From contig NZ_JACHGV010000003.1 in NCBI RefSeq assembly GCF_014202475.1, forward strand, positions 652,454 to 716,453: a stretch of 64,000 nucleotides of DNA, read 5' to 3'. The notes under the pieces were generated by a model, which saw only the letters and a list, made by a program, of their open reading frames with translations, made no database searches and was not told where the DNA came from. This stretch comes from Streptomyces paradoxus. Its GTDB lineage: Bacteria; Actinomycetota; Actinomycetes; Streptomycetales; Streptomycetaceae. Each line of letters begins with the position of its first letter. Position 1 is the stretch's first letter. The translations under genes and the position numbers were made by a program. Of this stretch, positions 1 to 9,439 are shown piece by piece.

Positions 1-2
1 CC

Positions 3-977
3 ACGGTCCGCACGTGGGACCGGCGCTACGGCCTCGGGCCCGACGCGCACACGGGGGGCCGGCACCGGCGGTGGACCCCGGTGGACGTGGCCCGGCTGGA
101 GCGGATGTGCGCCCTGACGGCGACCGGGATACCGCCCGCCGAGGCCGCGCGCACGGTCCTCGGCGAAGCGACGCAGGAACCGGCCCCGGCCCCGCAGGCC
201 GCCCCGGCACCCCCGGGGGCGGCCGGGGAAGCGACGCAGGAACCGGCGGGGGAGGCGGCCCCGGGCCGCGGGCACGCCGACGTGCCACCGCGGCCGTCCG
301 TCCGCACCCGCAGCCGGGCGGGCAGCGGGCTGCGCCTCGGTGACGTGCGTCAGGAGTGCAAGGGCATCGCCCGCGCCGCGCTGCGCCTCGACGCCTCCGC
401 ACTCGACGAGCTCCTGGAGACCGCGATCGCCGAGCACGGGCTGGTCGCCGCCTGGACCGAGGTGATCATGCCGACCCTCCAGGCCGTCGGCCGCAAGTGG
501 GAGAGCTCCGGCGAGAAGTACGTCGAGGTCGAGCACTTCCTGTCCTGGCACGTCTCCGGCGCGCTGCGGCGCGGCGCCCCGCCCACGGCCGCCGACCGCC
601 CGGGCGCGACCGTCGTGCTCGCCTGCGTACCGGGGGAGAACCACACGCTGCCCCTGGAGGTGCTGGCCGCCGCGCTGGCCGAACGGGGCCTGCCGGTGCG
701 CATGTTCGGCGGCGCCCTGCCCGTGGAGTCCCTCGTGACGGCCGTCCGCCGAACCGGGCCGGCGGCGGTGGCACTGTGGGCGCAGTCCCGGACGACCGCC
801 AGCCGCCCGCTGGCCCAGCACGTGGCCGCGATGGAGTGGGGCGTGCGGGGCGCCCGCCGCAAGCCGGTCGTCCTGACGATCGGGCCCGGCTGGTCCGGCC
901 GGACCGTCCCGGGCCTGCCGCGTCCCACGGGGCTGGCCGAGGCCGTCGCGGTTCTGGAGACGGTCGTGTCGCGATAG
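3..977 (+). CDS. litR: LitR-type MerR regulator with B12-binding domain (5' end missing)
   Basis: The reading frame is open from the first bases of the window, so the N terminus lies outside. The visible part starts inside a MerR-type helix-turn-helix (TVRTWDRRYGL, then HRRWTPVDVARL). An Ala/Pro-rich linker with two EATQEPA-like repeats follows, then a cobalamin-binding module. GRKWESSGEKYVEVEHF resembles the W-x9-EH motif of CarH/LitR light sensors, with 10 residues between W and EH here. PGENHTLPL fits the loop that supplies the lower axial His to cobalamin. In this family adenosyl-B12 acts as the light sensor: dark protein represses, light releases DNA. It sits upstream of crtY on the same strand, so control of the crt genes is the likely role. 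In S. coelicolor litR lies beside the crt cluster; no litS sigma gene is visible here, perhaps because it is off the left edge. Confidence 0.85.
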   Translation, partial: TVRTWDRRYGLGPDAHTGGRHRRWTPVDVARLERMCALTATGIPPAEAARTVLGEATQEPAPAPQAAPAPPGAAGEATQEPAGEAAPGRGHADVPPRPSVRTRSRAGSGLRLGDVRQECKGIARAALRLDASALDELLETAIAEHGLVAAWTEVIMPTLQAVGRKWESSGEKYVEVEHFLSWHVSGALRRGAPPTAADRPGATVVLACVPGENHTLPLEVLAAALAERGLPVRMFGGALPVESLVTAVRRTGPAAVALWAQSRTTASRPLAQHVAAMEWGVRGARRKPVVLTIGPGWSGRTVPGLPRPTGLAEAVAVLETVVSR

Positions 978-1096
978 CCCCGGCTGACTGCATCCGAACA
1001 GGGGCACCCGCCCGAAGCGGTGAACGGACAGAACACGACGGACACACCACGGCGGACGGGCACAGCCGACCGGGTGGCCGGGAGCGGAGTGCGGAC

Positions 1097-1123
1097 ATGA
1101 GCGGCGCGTGGTGGGCCCGGTGA
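1097..1123 (+). other. possible 8-codon leader ORF before crtY
   Basis: An ATG at 1097 has a GGAG-type ribosome site about 7 bases upstream. It opens an 8-codon frame (MSGAWWAR) whose TGA at 1121-1123 overlaps the GTG proposed as the crtY start. This geometry would couple translation of a short leader to crtY. There is no conservation evidence, and it may be chance. Confidence 0.25.
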
Positions 1124-2334
1124 GCCAGGGACCCGTCGGCACGTCGGACGTGGTGGTCGTCGGGGGCGGAGCCGCCGGCCTCAGCCTCGCGTACCGGCTG
1201 GTCGAGACCGGCGTAGCGACCGTGACCGTGGTGGAACCGCCGGACGGTCCCGCACGTCCGGCGGAGCGGACCTGGTGCTACTGGGACCAGGGCGACGACG
1301 ACTTCGGCGAAGCGGTCACCGCCACCTGGCCCCTGCTGCGGGTGCACGGCCCCGACGGCAGCCCGCTCACCGTCGATCCGGCCCCCTCGCGCTACCGCAT
1401 GGTGCGCTCCTCGGCCTTCGAACGACTCGTGCACGCACGGCTTGCGCGTGCGCCCGGCGGGCGGCTGCTGCGCGCCACGGCCGACACCGTGCGCGACGTA
1501 CCCGGCGGCGCGGAGGTCCGCTGCACGGCACCCGACGGCCGGACCCTGACGCTGCGCTCCCGCCACGTGTTCGACTCGCGGCCCCTGCGCGCCCTGCCCC
1601 CCGCCCGGACGCAGCTGCTGCAGCACTTCCGCGGCTGGTTCGTGCGCACCCGCGGCGACCGCTTCGACCCGGCGGTCGCCGACCTCATGGACTTCCGGGT
1701 GCCCCAGCCGCGGCACGGACTCGCCTTCGGGTACGTCCTGCCGCTGGCCCCGGACCGTGCGCTCGTCGAGTACACCGAGTTCTCGCGGGCCTCGCTGACC
1801 ACCGAGGCCTACGAGGCGGCGCTCGGCCACTACGCCCGCGAGGTGCTGCGCCTGGGCGAGTTCGGCGTGGAGACGGCCGAGCAGGGCGTCATCCCCATGA
1901 CCGACGCCCGCTTCCCCCGGCGGGCCGGGGCGGCCGTCTTCCGCATCGGGACGGCGGGCGGCGCGACCCGCCCCGCCACCGGCTACACCTTCGCGGCGGT
2001 ACAGCGGCACAGCCGGGCCATCGCCGCCGCTCTGCAACGCGGCCGCGTCACCGTGCCCGCACCGCACGGGAGGCGGGCGCTCGCCATGGACGCGGTGCTG
2101 CTGCGGGCCCTGGACACCGGGCGGATCGACGGCCCCGAGTTCTTCACCGGCCTGTTCCGCCGGACGCCGGCACAGCGCCTGCTGCGCTTCCTCGACGGCG
2201 CCACCTCGCTCCGGGAGGAGTGGGGCATCGGACTGCGCACCCCGGTGGGCCCGATGCTCCGCACCGCGCTCGAAGTGCCCTTCCTTCCCCGCCGCACCCA
2301 CCCCGCCCCAGGAACCGGAGAGAGCCACCCATGA
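1120..2334 (+). CDS. crtY: lycopene cyclase CrtY
   Basis: FAD/NAD-dependent lycopene beta-cyclase that closes the rings of lycopene to give beta-carotene. The 404-residue product opens with a dinucleotide-binding fold (VVVVGGGAAGLSLAYRL). It carries family signatures: FDSRP, HFRGWFVR, MDFRVPQ, FGYVLPL, VEYTEFS and EQGVIPMTD. GTG at 1120 was chosen because it leaves a short N terminus before the Rossmann motif; in-frame GTGs at 1108 and 1111 are alternatives. Its stop overlaps the crtT start by four bases (ATGA), and crtT overlaps crtU in the same way, so crtY-crtT-crtU is one translationally coupled operon. It probably starts in the 978-1119 gap downstream of litR. Confidence 0.9.
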   Translation: MSQGPVGTSDVVVVGGGAAGLSLAYRLVETGVATVTVVEPPDGPARPAERTWCYWDQGDDDFGEAVTATWPLLRVHGPDGSPLTVDPAPSRYRMVRSSAFERLVHARLARAPGGRLLRATADTVRDVPGGAEVRCTAPDGRTLTLRSRHVFDSRPLRALPPARTQLLQHFRGWFVRTRGDRFDPAVADLMDFRVPQPRHGLAFGYVLPLAPDRALVEYTEFSRASLTTEAYEAALGHYAREVLRLGEFGVETAEQGVIPMTDARFPRRAGAAVFRIGTAGGATRPATGYTFAAVQRHSRAIAAALQRGRVTVPAPHGRRALAMDAVLLRALDTGRIDGPEFFTGLFRRTPAQRLLRFLDGATSLREEWGIGLRTPVGPMLRTALEVPFLPRRTHPAPGTGESHP

Positions 2335-3047
2335 CCCTGCTGCGCGACCACGACCTGGCACGCGCCTTCGACCACGCGTCCCGCACCTACGACCGCCTCA
2401 CCGGCCTCAACCCGGGATACCGCGCCGATCTGCTGCGCTCGGCCCGCCGGCTGAAGCTCCCCGGGGACGGGGCCGGCCTGCACCTGCTCGATCTCGGCTG
2501 CGGCACCGGCGCCTCCACCCGGGCCCTGCTGCGGGCCGCGCCCCGGGCGCGGATCACCGCGGTGGACGCCTCCGCGGGCATGCTGCGCCGGGCGCTGGCC
2601 AAGCCGTGGCCCGACGGCGTGCGCTTCCTGCACCTGAGCGCCGAGGAACTCGACGCGGCCGGTGAAGGGCCCTTCGACGCGGTCTTCGCCGCCTACCTGT
2701 TCCGCAACGTCTCCGACCCGGACGCCGTCCTCGGCACGGTGCGCCGACTGCTGCGGCCGGGCGGGAGGCTCGCCGTCCACGAGTACAGCCTCGGCGGCTC
2801 GCCCGCGCACCGGGCGCTGTGGACGGCCGTGTGCCAGGGGGTGATCATCCCGGCGGGCACGCTCACCGGTGACCGGGCCCTGTACCGGCACCTGTGGCAC
2901 AGCGTCCTCGACTTCGACACCGCCTCCGGCTTCACCGGGCGGCTGACGCGCGCCGGATTCACGGGCGCCCGGGCCCTGCCCCTCGCCGGATGGCAGACCG
3001 GCATCACGCACACCTTCGTCGCCGCGGCGGGGCAGGCCAACCGATGA
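2331..3047 (+). CDS. crtT: class I methyltransferase CrtT (UbiE-like)
   Basis: A 238-residue SAM-dependent methyltransferase of the UbiE/Methyltransf_11 type. SAM motif I is LLDLGCGTGASTRALL, followed by ITAVDASAGML and a UbiE-like YLFRNVSDPD segment. The start is the ATG overlapping the crtY stop, preceded by a GGAACCGGAG ribosome site. The same gene (crtT) is in the isorenieratene clusters of S. griseus and S. coelicolor. The ring methyl shifts of isorenieratene are done by CrtU, so the substrate of CrtT is unclear. It may act on a polar carotenoid or on a quinone-like molecule. No truncation is seen; the family fold is complete. Confidence 0.8.
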   Translation: MTLLRDHDLARAFDHASRTYDRLTGLNPGYRADLLRSARRLKLPGDGAGLHLLDLGCGTGASTRALLRAAPRARITAVDASAGMLRRALAKPWPDGVRFLHLSAEELDAAGEGPFDAVFAAYLFRNVSDPDAVLGTVRRLLRPGGRLAVHEYSLGGSPAHRALWTAVCQGVIIPAGTLTGDRALYRHLWHSVLDFDTASGFTGRLTRAGFTGARALPLAGWQTGITHTFVAAAGQANR

Positions 3048-4618
3048 GCCGCCCGACGAGCACCCGTCCGGCCGCCCGCCGCGGCCGGGACCGCAAGGCC
3101 GAGGTCCTCATGCCGGTGCCCGGCCGGGACCGGTTCGCGCGCGAGGACGCGCCGTCCGTCGCCGTCGTGGGCGGCGGGATCGCCGGTCTCGCCGCCGCCA
3201 CCGGACTGGCCGAACGCGGCGCCCGCGTGACCCTCTACGAACGCGAGGACTCGCTGGGCGGCCGCCTGGCCGGCCACCGCACCCGGCTGGCCGACGGCTC
3301 CGAGGTGACCATGAGCCGCGGCTTCCACGCCTTCTTCCGCCAGTACTACAACCTGCGCGGCCTGCTGCGGCGCACCGACCCGGCCCTCGCCCGCCTCACC
3401 CCGCTGCCCGACTACCCCCTGCGGCACAGCGGCGGGCTGACCGACAGCTTCGCCCGCGTCCCGCGCACCCCGCCCCTCAGCGCCCTCGGGTTCGTCGCCC
3501 TCAGCCCCACCTTCGGCCTGCGCGACCTCGCCGCCCTGGACGCCCGGGCGGCGCTGCCGCTGATGGACGTGCGGGTGCCCGACGTGTACGCACGCTTCGA
3601 CCGGGTCGGCGCGACCGCCTTCCTGGAACGCGTCCGCTTCCCGGAGGCCGCGCACCACCTGGCGTTCGAGGTGTTCTCCCGCAGCTTCTTCGCCGACCCG
3701 CGCGAACTCTCCGCCGCCGAGCTGATGCTGATGTTCCACATCTACTTCCTCGGCTCCTCGGAGGGGCTGCTCTTCGACGTGCCCGACGAGCCCTTCCCGC
3801 AGGCCCTGTGGGAGCCGCTCGCCGACTACCTCCAGCGCCTCGGCACGACCGTCCGCACCGGCACCCCCGTGCACCGCGTGGAGCCCGCCGGCAGCGGGGG
3901 AGCCGAGCTGCGCACCGGCACCGGCACCGAGCGGCACGACGCGGTGGTGCTCGCCCTCGACACCGCGGGGCTGCGCCAGGTCGTCGCCGACTCGCCCCGC
4001 CTCGGCACCGCCCCCTGGCGCGAGGACATCGCCGCCCTGCGCACCGCCCCGCCGTTCCTCGTCTCGCGGCTCTGGCTCGACCGCCCGGTCCGCGCCGACC
4101 GCCCCGGCTTCCTCGGCACCAGCGGCTACGACGGCCTCGACAACATCAGCGTCCTGGAACGCTACGAGGGCGAGGCCGCCCGCCGGGCCGCGAAACACGG
4201 GGGTTCCGTGGTCGAACTGCACGCCTACGCCGTCGACCCCGGCGCGGACCGGGAGACCGTGCAGGACGCGCTGCTCGGGCAGCTGCGGCGGGTGTACCCG
4301 GAGACCCGTCAGGCGCGTGTCGTGGACGTCCGGCACGAGTGGCGTTCGGACTGCCCGCTCTTCCCGGCCGGCACCCACCACCGGCGCCCCACCGTACGGA
4401 CCCCGCACCCGTGGCTGACGCTGGCCGGCGACGGGCTGCGCTGCGACCTGCCCGTGGCCCTGATGGAACGCGCCGCCACCACCGGCTTCCTGGCGTCCAA
4501 CGCCCTGCTCGCCGGGTGGGGCGTCCGCGGCCAGGTGCTGTGGACCGTGCCACGGGCGGGCCGCTCGCCGGTGCTGCGGGCGCTCGGCGCGCTCGCGGAA
4601 CGTCCGGCGCGCCGGTGA
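3044..4618 (+). CDS. crtU: beta-carotene desaturase/methylase CrtU
   Basis: FAD-dependent amine-oxidase/phytoene-desaturase-like enzyme of 524 residues. CrtU converts the beta-ionone rings of beta-carotene into aromatic rings with a methyl shift, giving isorenieratene. The N-terminal FAD motif is VAVVGGGIAGLAAATGL, followed by a second dinucleotide contact (YEREDSLGGRLAGH). The C-terminal segment LTLAGDGLRCDLPVALMERA is the FAD-closing motif of the superfamily. A basic stretch of about 35 residues precedes the FAD fold. The start overlaps the crtT stop (ATGA). The gene ends at a perfect inverted repeat that separates it from the converging crtE-I-B-V operon. Confidence 0.87.
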   Translation: MSRPTSTRPAARRGRDRKAEVLMPVPGRDRFAREDAPSVAVVGGGIAGLAAATGLAERGARVTLYEREDSLGGRLAGHRTRLADGSEVTMSRGFHAFFRQYYNLRGLLRRTDPALARLTPLPDYPLRHSGGLTDSFARVPRTPPLSALGFVALSPTFGLRDLAALDARAALPLMDVRVPDVYARFDRVGATAFLERVRFPEAAHHLAFEVFSRSFFADPRELSAAELMLMFHIYFLGSSEGLLFDVPDEPFPQALWEPLADYLQRLGTTVRTGTPVHRVEPAGSGGAELRTGTGTERHDAVVLALDTAGLRQVVADSPRLGTAPWREDIAALRTAPPFLVSRLWLDRPVRADRPGFLGTSGYDGLDNISVLERYEGEAARRAAKHGGSVVELHAYAVDPGADRETVQDALLGQLRRVYPETRQARVVDVRHEWRSDCPLFPAGTHHRRPTVRTPHPWLTLAGDGLRCDLPVALMERAATTGFLASNALLAGWGVRGQVLWTVPRAGRSPVLRALGALAERPARR

Positions 4619-4625
4619 CGCCCGG

Positions 4626-4669
4626 CCGCCGGACGGGCCCGGGACGACCCGCACAGGCCCGTCCGGCGG
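4626..4669. terminator. bidirectional terminator between crtU and crtV
   Basis: A perfect 14-bp inverted repeat has arms 4626-4639 and 4656-4669 around a 16-base loop. It fills the 58-base gap between two convergent operons. There is no clear T-tract, as is common for GC-rich Streptomyces terminators. Confidence 0.75.
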
Positions 4670-4676
4670 GGTCACC

Positions 4677-5693
4677 TCACCCGGGGAACCGCCCGGTGCT
4701 GCGCAGCTCCCAGCGCCTCTCGGCGTAGGCGAGGTCATCGCGCCACAGGCGCCCGGCCGTACTGCGCATCAGGGGGCGCAGCACGGGGGCGGCGGCCCGG
4801 GCCAGGGCGAAGCCGCGCCGGTCCGAGGCTGCGACGACCGCCTCGATCACGGCCGTCCGCGGCCGGTCCGCGTCCGCGGCGGTCAGCGGCGTGGCATGGG
4901 TCTCCACCACGGACGTGGCGCCCTCGCCCTCGGTGATGCGCATGACGACGGTGCGCGGCTCCGGCGCGGTGAACTCGGCCCGCACGGGCACCACCAGACG
5001 GCCCGCCACCCGGAAGGCGACGTCGACCACGAAGGCGTCGTCCTCGTCGGCCCCCTCGTCGCCGGGCGGTTCCCTCACGACCGTCAGGTCGACGAAGGAG
5101 TACGGGTGGAACCAGGACCCGTGCCACGGGTCGAGCCGGTTGGCCACCACGTCCTGCGGCTCGCAGCGCCCGACCCCGGTGAACACCGCGTCCACCCCGG
5201 CGCCCGGTGCGGGACGGGCCGGAACCACGGGCCGCTCCGACGGCTCCTCGCCCCCGACCGCGTCCAGCCGCACCCACACCAGCACCCCGTCGTCGTGGAC
5301 GGGGTACGGCTGCCAGCCGGCGAACGCGGCACCGTCCAGGGCCAGCCCGTGCCAGTGGCACACCAGCGTGCCGCACACCACCCGGCTGTCCCGCAGCGGA
5401 GCACCGAGGTGCGGGCAGGCGCCGTGGCCCGCCCGCAGGTCGCCCGACTCCGACCGCCACAGCACCACCTCGACGCCGCCGACGGTCCTGCCGTAGGGGC
5501 GGCCGGGGCGCACGTCACGGGAGGCACCGGCCACGAACCAGTTGCCGGAGGGCCGGGCGGACGCGCGTTTGAGAGTGTCCGCGATCAGGGCGGGGCGGGC
5601 CGCGCGCCAGGTCGGCGTCTGCTCCGCCCAGCCGGGACCGCGGCGCCGCCGCAGCGGTGAGGTCCAGCGTGCCTTGTCCGCTCGGTCGGTCAC
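4677..5693 (-). CDS. crtV: Rieske [2Fe-2S] protein at the crtV position
   Basis: A 338-residue protein whose N-terminal third is a Rieske domain. The two cluster-binding motifs are CPHLGAPL (C-x-H) and CHWHGLAL (C-x2-H), 18 residues apart from Cys to Cys. The remainder is a beta-rich domain with no clear mononuclear-iron 2-His-1-carboxylate motif, so a complete oxygenase is uncertain. The GTG start overlaps the crtB stop (GTGA) and has GGAAAGGA upstream. In related Streptomyces clusters the gene here is called crtV and has been labelled methylesterase; the sequence instead supports an iron-sulfur redox protein. It is the last gene of the crtE-I-B-V operon. Its role in the carotenoid pathway is not established. 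Confidence 0.75.
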   Translation of the reverse strand: MTDRADKARWTSPLRRRRGPGWAEQTPTWRAARPALIADTLKRASARPSGNWFVAGASRDVRPGRPYGRTVGGVEVVLWRSESGDLRAGHGACPHLGAPLRDSRVVCGTLVCHWHGLALDGAAFAGWQPYPVHDDGVLVWVRLDAVGGEEPSERPVVPARPAPGAGVDAVFTGVGRCEPQDVVANRLDPWHGSWFHPYSFVDLTVVREPPGDEGADEDDAFVVDVAFRVAGRLVVPVRAEFTAPEPRTVVMRITEGEGATSVVETHATPLTAADADRPRTAVIEAVVAASDRRGFALARAAAPVLRPLMRSTAGRLWRDDLAYAERRWELRSTGRFPG

Positions 5694-6667
5694 GACCCGG
5701 TCCTTTCCGTTCCAGCGCGGCGCTCCGCCGCGGGCGCCGCGTGCCACCGCGCGCCGGCCACCTTCAGGACACCGGCCGCGGCGGTGGCCGCCCGCCGGCG
5801 GCGGGACACCACCGCCCGGCGGTGCAGCACGGTGTAGTCGTGGCGCGCGATCGCGTCGAGGATGCCGCCGTACAGCGTGAAAGCGGTGCGGATGCACGGG
5901 CGTACCCGCGGGTCGAGCATCGCGATGCCCGGTTCCGCCGTCCGGTACACGTCCCTGGTCAGGGCCTCGGCCGCGACGAGCGCCGCCCGGATGCGCGGGT
6001 CGCGGCGGCCGCTGCGCCGGCTCCACTCCAGCAGCGGCCGGTCCACGCCGTGGGCGGCGAGCAGGTCCGCCGGCAGGTAGACGCGACCGCGGTCCAGGTC
6101 CTCGCCCACGTCCCGCAGGAAGTTGGTCAGCTGGAACGCCACCCCGAGGGCCGCCGCGTGCGGTGCCGCCTCCTCGCGCGGGACGACCGTGCCGAGCACG
6201 GGCAGCATCTGCAGGCCGATCACCGCGGCCGAGCCGTGCATGTAGGCCCGCAGATCGGCGTAGGTCGGGTAGTCGGTGACCTTCAGGTCGGCGCGCATCG
6301 AGACGAGGAAGTCGGCGAACAGCGTCACGTCGATGCCGTACCGGTCGGCGGTGTCGGCCACGGCCCGGACCACCGGTTCGGTCCCGCCGCCGGTACGCAG
6401 CGCGTGGGCGAGCTCGCCCTCCAGCCGCGTCAGCAGCAGGCCGGGCTCGTCGGGGGTCCGGTGCCGGTCCAGGTCGTCGACGATGTCGTCGGCCCAGCGG
6501 GCGAAGCCGTACAGCGCGTGCACCGCGGACCGGCGTTCCAGCGGCAGCAGGCGGGTGGCCAGGAAGTAGGTCCGGCCGTGGCGCGCGTTGAGCTGCCGGC
6601 ATCGGGTGTATGCGGCACGCAGGCCGGGGTCGGTGATCCCGGCGGCGTCCAGTTCACGACGGGTCAT
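5690..6667 (-). CDS. crtB: phytoene synthase CrtB
   Basis: Condenses two geranylgeranyl diphosphates into 15-cis-phytoene. The 325-residue protein belongs to the squalene/phytoene synthase family. Its first Asp-rich motif is [12 protein letters not shown] near residue 42, and the second is [15 protein letters not shown] near residue 160. YFLATRLLP near the N terminus is also typical. ATG at 6667 is preferred over GTG at 6673 because GGAG lies nine bases upstream of the ATG. The start lies inside the last codons of crtI (14-base overlap) and the end overlaps crtV, so expression is coupled along the operon. Confidence 0.92.
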   Translation of the reverse strand: MTRRELDAAGITDPGLRAAYTRCRQLNARHGRTYFLATRLLPLERRSAVHALYGFARWADDIVDDLDRHRTPDEPGLLLTRLEGELAHALRTGGGTEPVVRAVADTADRYGIDVTLFADFLVSMRADLKVTDYPTYADLRAYMHGSAAVIGLQMLPVLGTVVPREEAAPHAAALGVAFQLTNFLRDVGEDLDRGRVYLPADLLAAHGVDRPLLEWSRRSGRRDPRIRAALVAAEALTRDVYRTAEPGIAMLDPRVRPCIRTAFTLYGGILDAIARHDYTVLHRRAVVSRRRRAATAAAGVLKVAGARWHAAPAAERRAGTERTGS

Positions 6668-8216
6668 GGGCACCTGCTCCGGTCGGGGCGGACGGGCGGC
6701 GGTCGGGCAACCGGCCCGCCCGGGTCGCCCGGGTGCGGCCCCCGGTGACGCGGGCGGCGGCGAGTTTGCCGCTGATGAGCACGGTCGGTACGCCGACCCC
6801 GGGCGTGGTCCCGCAACCGGCGAGCACCACGTTGTCCAGCCCGCGGACGAGGTTGCGCGGCCGGAAGGGCCCGGTCTGGGCGAAGGTGTGGGAGACGGAG
6901 AAGGGACTGCCCGCCGCGTGGCCCTGGGCCGCCCAGTCGAGCGGCGTCACCAGCAGTTCCTCCTCCACGCTGTCCGCGAACCCGTCCAGGCCGCGGCGTT
7001 CCAGCTCGGCGACCAGGCTGTCGCGGTACCGCGGGCCCAGGTCCCGCCAGGCGGCGGCGGAGGGGCCGACGGCGGTGTTGGGGCAGGGCGCCAGGACGTA
7101 GTGCAGGTGGTGGCCCGGCGGTGCCAGGGAGGCGTCGTGCGTGGTCGGACGGGTGATCAGCAGCGACGGGTCGCTCATCAGCGTGCCCGAGCGGGTCAGT
7201 TCGTCGAAGGTGCGCTCCCAGGCGGCGCCGAAGGACAGCGTGTGGTGGGCGAGATGGGACCAGGTGCGGTCGGTCCCCGCGTGCAGGACCACCGCGGACG
7301 GCGAGTGCCGCAGCGGCACCGGGCGCCGGGGCGTCCGGCCCAGCAGCCGGTGCGCGGCGGGAAGTTCGCAGGTCAGCACCACCGCGTCGCACGGGATGCG
7401 CTCACCCGAGGCGAGCCGGACCGCCCGCACCCGGCCGGCGGAGCGTTCCAGCGCGCTCACCTCGGCCGACCACCGCAGTTCGGCACCGGCACCGGCCGCC
7501 ACGTCCGCCATCGCGCGGGGCAGCGCGTGCATGCCGCCCTTGGGGAACCAGACACCGGCCACCGTGTCCATGTAGGCGATCACCGCGTAGGCCGCGAGTG
7601 CCCGGGCCGGTGCCACCCCGGCGTACAGGGCCTGGAAGGAGAAGACCCGGCGCAGGCGGGCGTCGGAGAGGAAGCGGCCGATCCGGCCGTCGAGACGCCC
7701 GAAGCCGCCGAGCGCCGCCAGCCGGGCCAGATCCGGGTGCGCGAGCTGGAACGGCGAGTCGAAGTTGGTGTCGATGAAACGGCGCATCTGCGCCCGGTAC
7801 AGCCGCTCCAGCCACGCCCGCAGCCTGCGGTAGCCGGCCGCCTCCGCCGGTCCGGCGAAGCGCCGCACCTCCGCCTCCATGGCCTCGGCGTCGGTGTGCA
7901 CGTCGAGCGAGGTCCCGTCCGCGAATCCGGCCCGGTAGGCGGGGTGCAGGGGCATCAGCTCGACGTGCCGGGCGAGGCTCTCGCCGACCGCCGCGAACGC
8001 CTCGTCGGCCAGGTGCGGCATCGTCAGCACCGTCGGCCCTGTGTCCACCAGGTAGTCGCCGAGCCGGGCCCGCCCGGCCCTCCCGCCCGGGCCGGCGTCC
8101 CGTTCGACGAGCGTCACGCGGCGGCCGGCGCCCAGCAGATGCAGCGCGCACGCCAGCCCGGACAGGCCGGCGCCCACCACGACGACATGGTCCGTCGGTC
8201 CCGTCACCGTTCTCAT
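6654..8216 (-). CDS. crtI: phytoene desaturase CrtI
   Basis: FAD enzyme that introduces four double bonds into phytoene to give lycopene. It has 520 residues, the usual size for bacterial CrtI. It opens with [18 protein letters not shown] and [11 protein letters not shown]. It ends with the CrtI signature [20 protein letters not shown] followed by GKLAA. The ATG shares four bases (ATGA) with the crtE stop. It is the second gene of the crtE-I-B-V operon, and product flow matches gene order: GGPP synthase, desaturase, phytoene synthase. Confidence 0.93.
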   Translation of the reverse strand: MRTVTGPTDHVVVVGAGLSGLACALHLLGAGRRVTLVERDAGPGGRAGRARLGDYLVDTGPTVLTMPHLADEAFAAVGESLARHVELMPLHPAYRAGFADGTSLDVHTDAEAMEAEVRRFAGPAEAAGYRRLRAWLERLYRAQMRRFIDTNFDSPFQLAHPDLARLAALGGFGRLDGRIGRFLSDARLRRVFSFQALYAGVAPARALAAYAVIAYMDTVAGVWFPKGGMHALPRAMADVAAGAGAELRWSAEVSALERSAGRVRAVRLASGERIPCDAVVLTCELPAAHRLLGRTPRRPVPLRHSPSAVVLHAGTDRTWSHLAHHTLSFGAAWERTFDELTRSGTLMSDPSLLITRPTTHDASLAPPGHHLHYVLAPCPNTAVGPSAAAWRDLGPRYRDSLVAELERRGLDGFADSVEEELLVTPLDWAAQGHAAGSPFSVSHTFAQTGPFRPRNLVRGLDNVVLAGCGTTPGVGVPTVLISGKLAAARVTGGRTRATRAGRLPDRRPSAPTGAGAHDPS

Positions 8217-9388
8217 ACGAGTTCCTCCGCGGGGCGCGGGGCGAGGCCGGAGGCCCGCTCGACCAGGGCGGCGAACTCCCGCCGCACTCCGGGGGCGGCG
8301 CCGGTCGCTTCGAAGTGCCGCAGACCCGTGGCCGCCAGGTCCGCGATCCTCGCCTCCACCTCGGCCCGGGCGCCCGTCCGCTCCAGTGCCGCCCGCATCC
8401 GGTCGACGGTGTGCCCCGGCCGGGCGTCCGCGCCCGGCGCGAGCACGGCGGCGGCGTCCCGGTCGCCGGTGGCCTCCGCGAGCCGGACGGCGGCGGCGAG
8501 GAGAGGCGTGAGCTTGCGGGAGCGCAGATCCTCGTCGGCCGGTTTGCCGGTCAGCGCCGGATCGCCGAACGCCCCGAGGAGGTCGTCGCGCAGCTGGAAG
8601 GCCAGCCCCGCGCACCGGCCCGCGGCCCGCAGGGCGCCCACGGTGCGGGCGTCCGCGCCGGCCAGGGCCGCGCCCAGCGCCAGGGGCCGCGCGACCGTGT
8701 ACCGGGCGCTCTTCAGGACCGCGATGGTCAGGGCCTCCTCCGCGCCGGACGAGCCGCTCGCCTGCGCGCGCAGGTCGCGGTACTGCCCGGCGACCATCTC
8801 GGTGCGCATGGCCCGCCACTCCTCGTGCAGCCGCGCGCCGTACGGCGAGGTGAGGGCCGTCTCCGTCAGCAGGTCGTCCGCCCACGCCAGCGCCAGGTCG
8901 CCCGCGAGCACGGCGGCCGACGTCCCGAACGACTCGGTGGACCCGCCGGTCCGGCCGGCCGGGTGGTCCCGGGCGAAGTCCACGTGCAGGGCGGGGGCGC
9001 CCCGGCGCAGCGGTGACCCGTCCATCACGTCGTCGTGGATGAGGGCGCATGCCTGGAGCAGTTCGAGGGCCGCACCCGTGCGCAGGACCGCGCCGGTGTC
9101 TCCCGAGCCGCCCGCGGCCCGCCAGCCGCACCACACGAACGCCGTCCGCAGCCGCTTGCCGCCCCGCCGGACGAACGCGGCGAGGCGATCGGCCGTCTCG
9201 CGGGCGAACACCGCGTCGGTCTCGCGGGCCTGCCGCAGCCGGTCCTCCAGCACCCGCTCCAGAACCGCCTCCATGGCGCGCGTGGCCCCCGGAGCGGTGA
9301 GCGGGGAGTGATTCGTCTCCGCCGGTCCGGCCACCGTCGGCCGCGGTCCAAGCATGCCCAACCCCTTCTCGCTTCCGGTCGTTCGCAC
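8213..9388 (-). CDS. crtE: geranylgeranyl diphosphate synthase CrtE
   Basis: Trans-prenyltransferase that elongates farnesyl or shorter diphosphates with IPP to geranylgeranyl diphosphate, the entry step to carotenoids. The 391-residue product has the first Asp-rich motif in ALIHDDVMDGSPLRRG (DDxxD) and the second as FQLRDDLLGAFGD, followed by KPADEDLRSRKLTPLL. GTG at 9388 was chosen because GGAAG lies upstream at good spacing; an internal ATG at 9355 would shorten the protein by 11 residues. The gap to phr upstream is 51 bases. A light-regulated promoter could sit there or further upstream, but no clear consensus was found. Confidence 0.92.
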   Translation of the reverse strand: MRTTGSEKGLGMLGPRPTVAGPAETNHSPLTAPGATRAMEAVLERVLEDRLRQARETDAVFARETADRLAAFVRRGGKRLRTAFVWCGWRAAGGSGDTGAVLRTGAALELLQACALIHDDVMDGSPLRRGAPALHVDFARDHPAGRTGGSTESFGTSAAVLAGDLALAWADDLLTETALTSPYGARLHEEWRAMRTEMVAGQYRDLRAQASGSSGAEEALTIAVLKSARYTVARPLALGAALAGADARTVGALRAAGRCAGLAFQLRDDLLGAFGDPALTGKPADEDLRSRKLTPLLAAAVRLAEATGDRDAAAVLAPGADARPGHTVDRMRAALERTGARAEVEARIADLAATGLRHFEATGAAPGVRREFAALVERASGLAPRPAEELV

Positions 9389-9439
9389 TTCTGTGCTTCC
9401 GCCGGGAGTGGTGTTCCGGATGCGTCGGGTGCCCGATTC

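Noticed and set aside
1275-3047. A 590-codon frame that would fuse a long N terminus to the methyltransferase
   Set aside because: The first part is crtY out of frame. ATG 2331 with a ribosome site and ATGA overlap is the real start.
4677-6602. A 641-codon frame joining the Rieske gene to upstream DNA
   Set aside because: The first 303 codons are crtB in another frame. A GTG with a ribosome site at 5693 is the real start.
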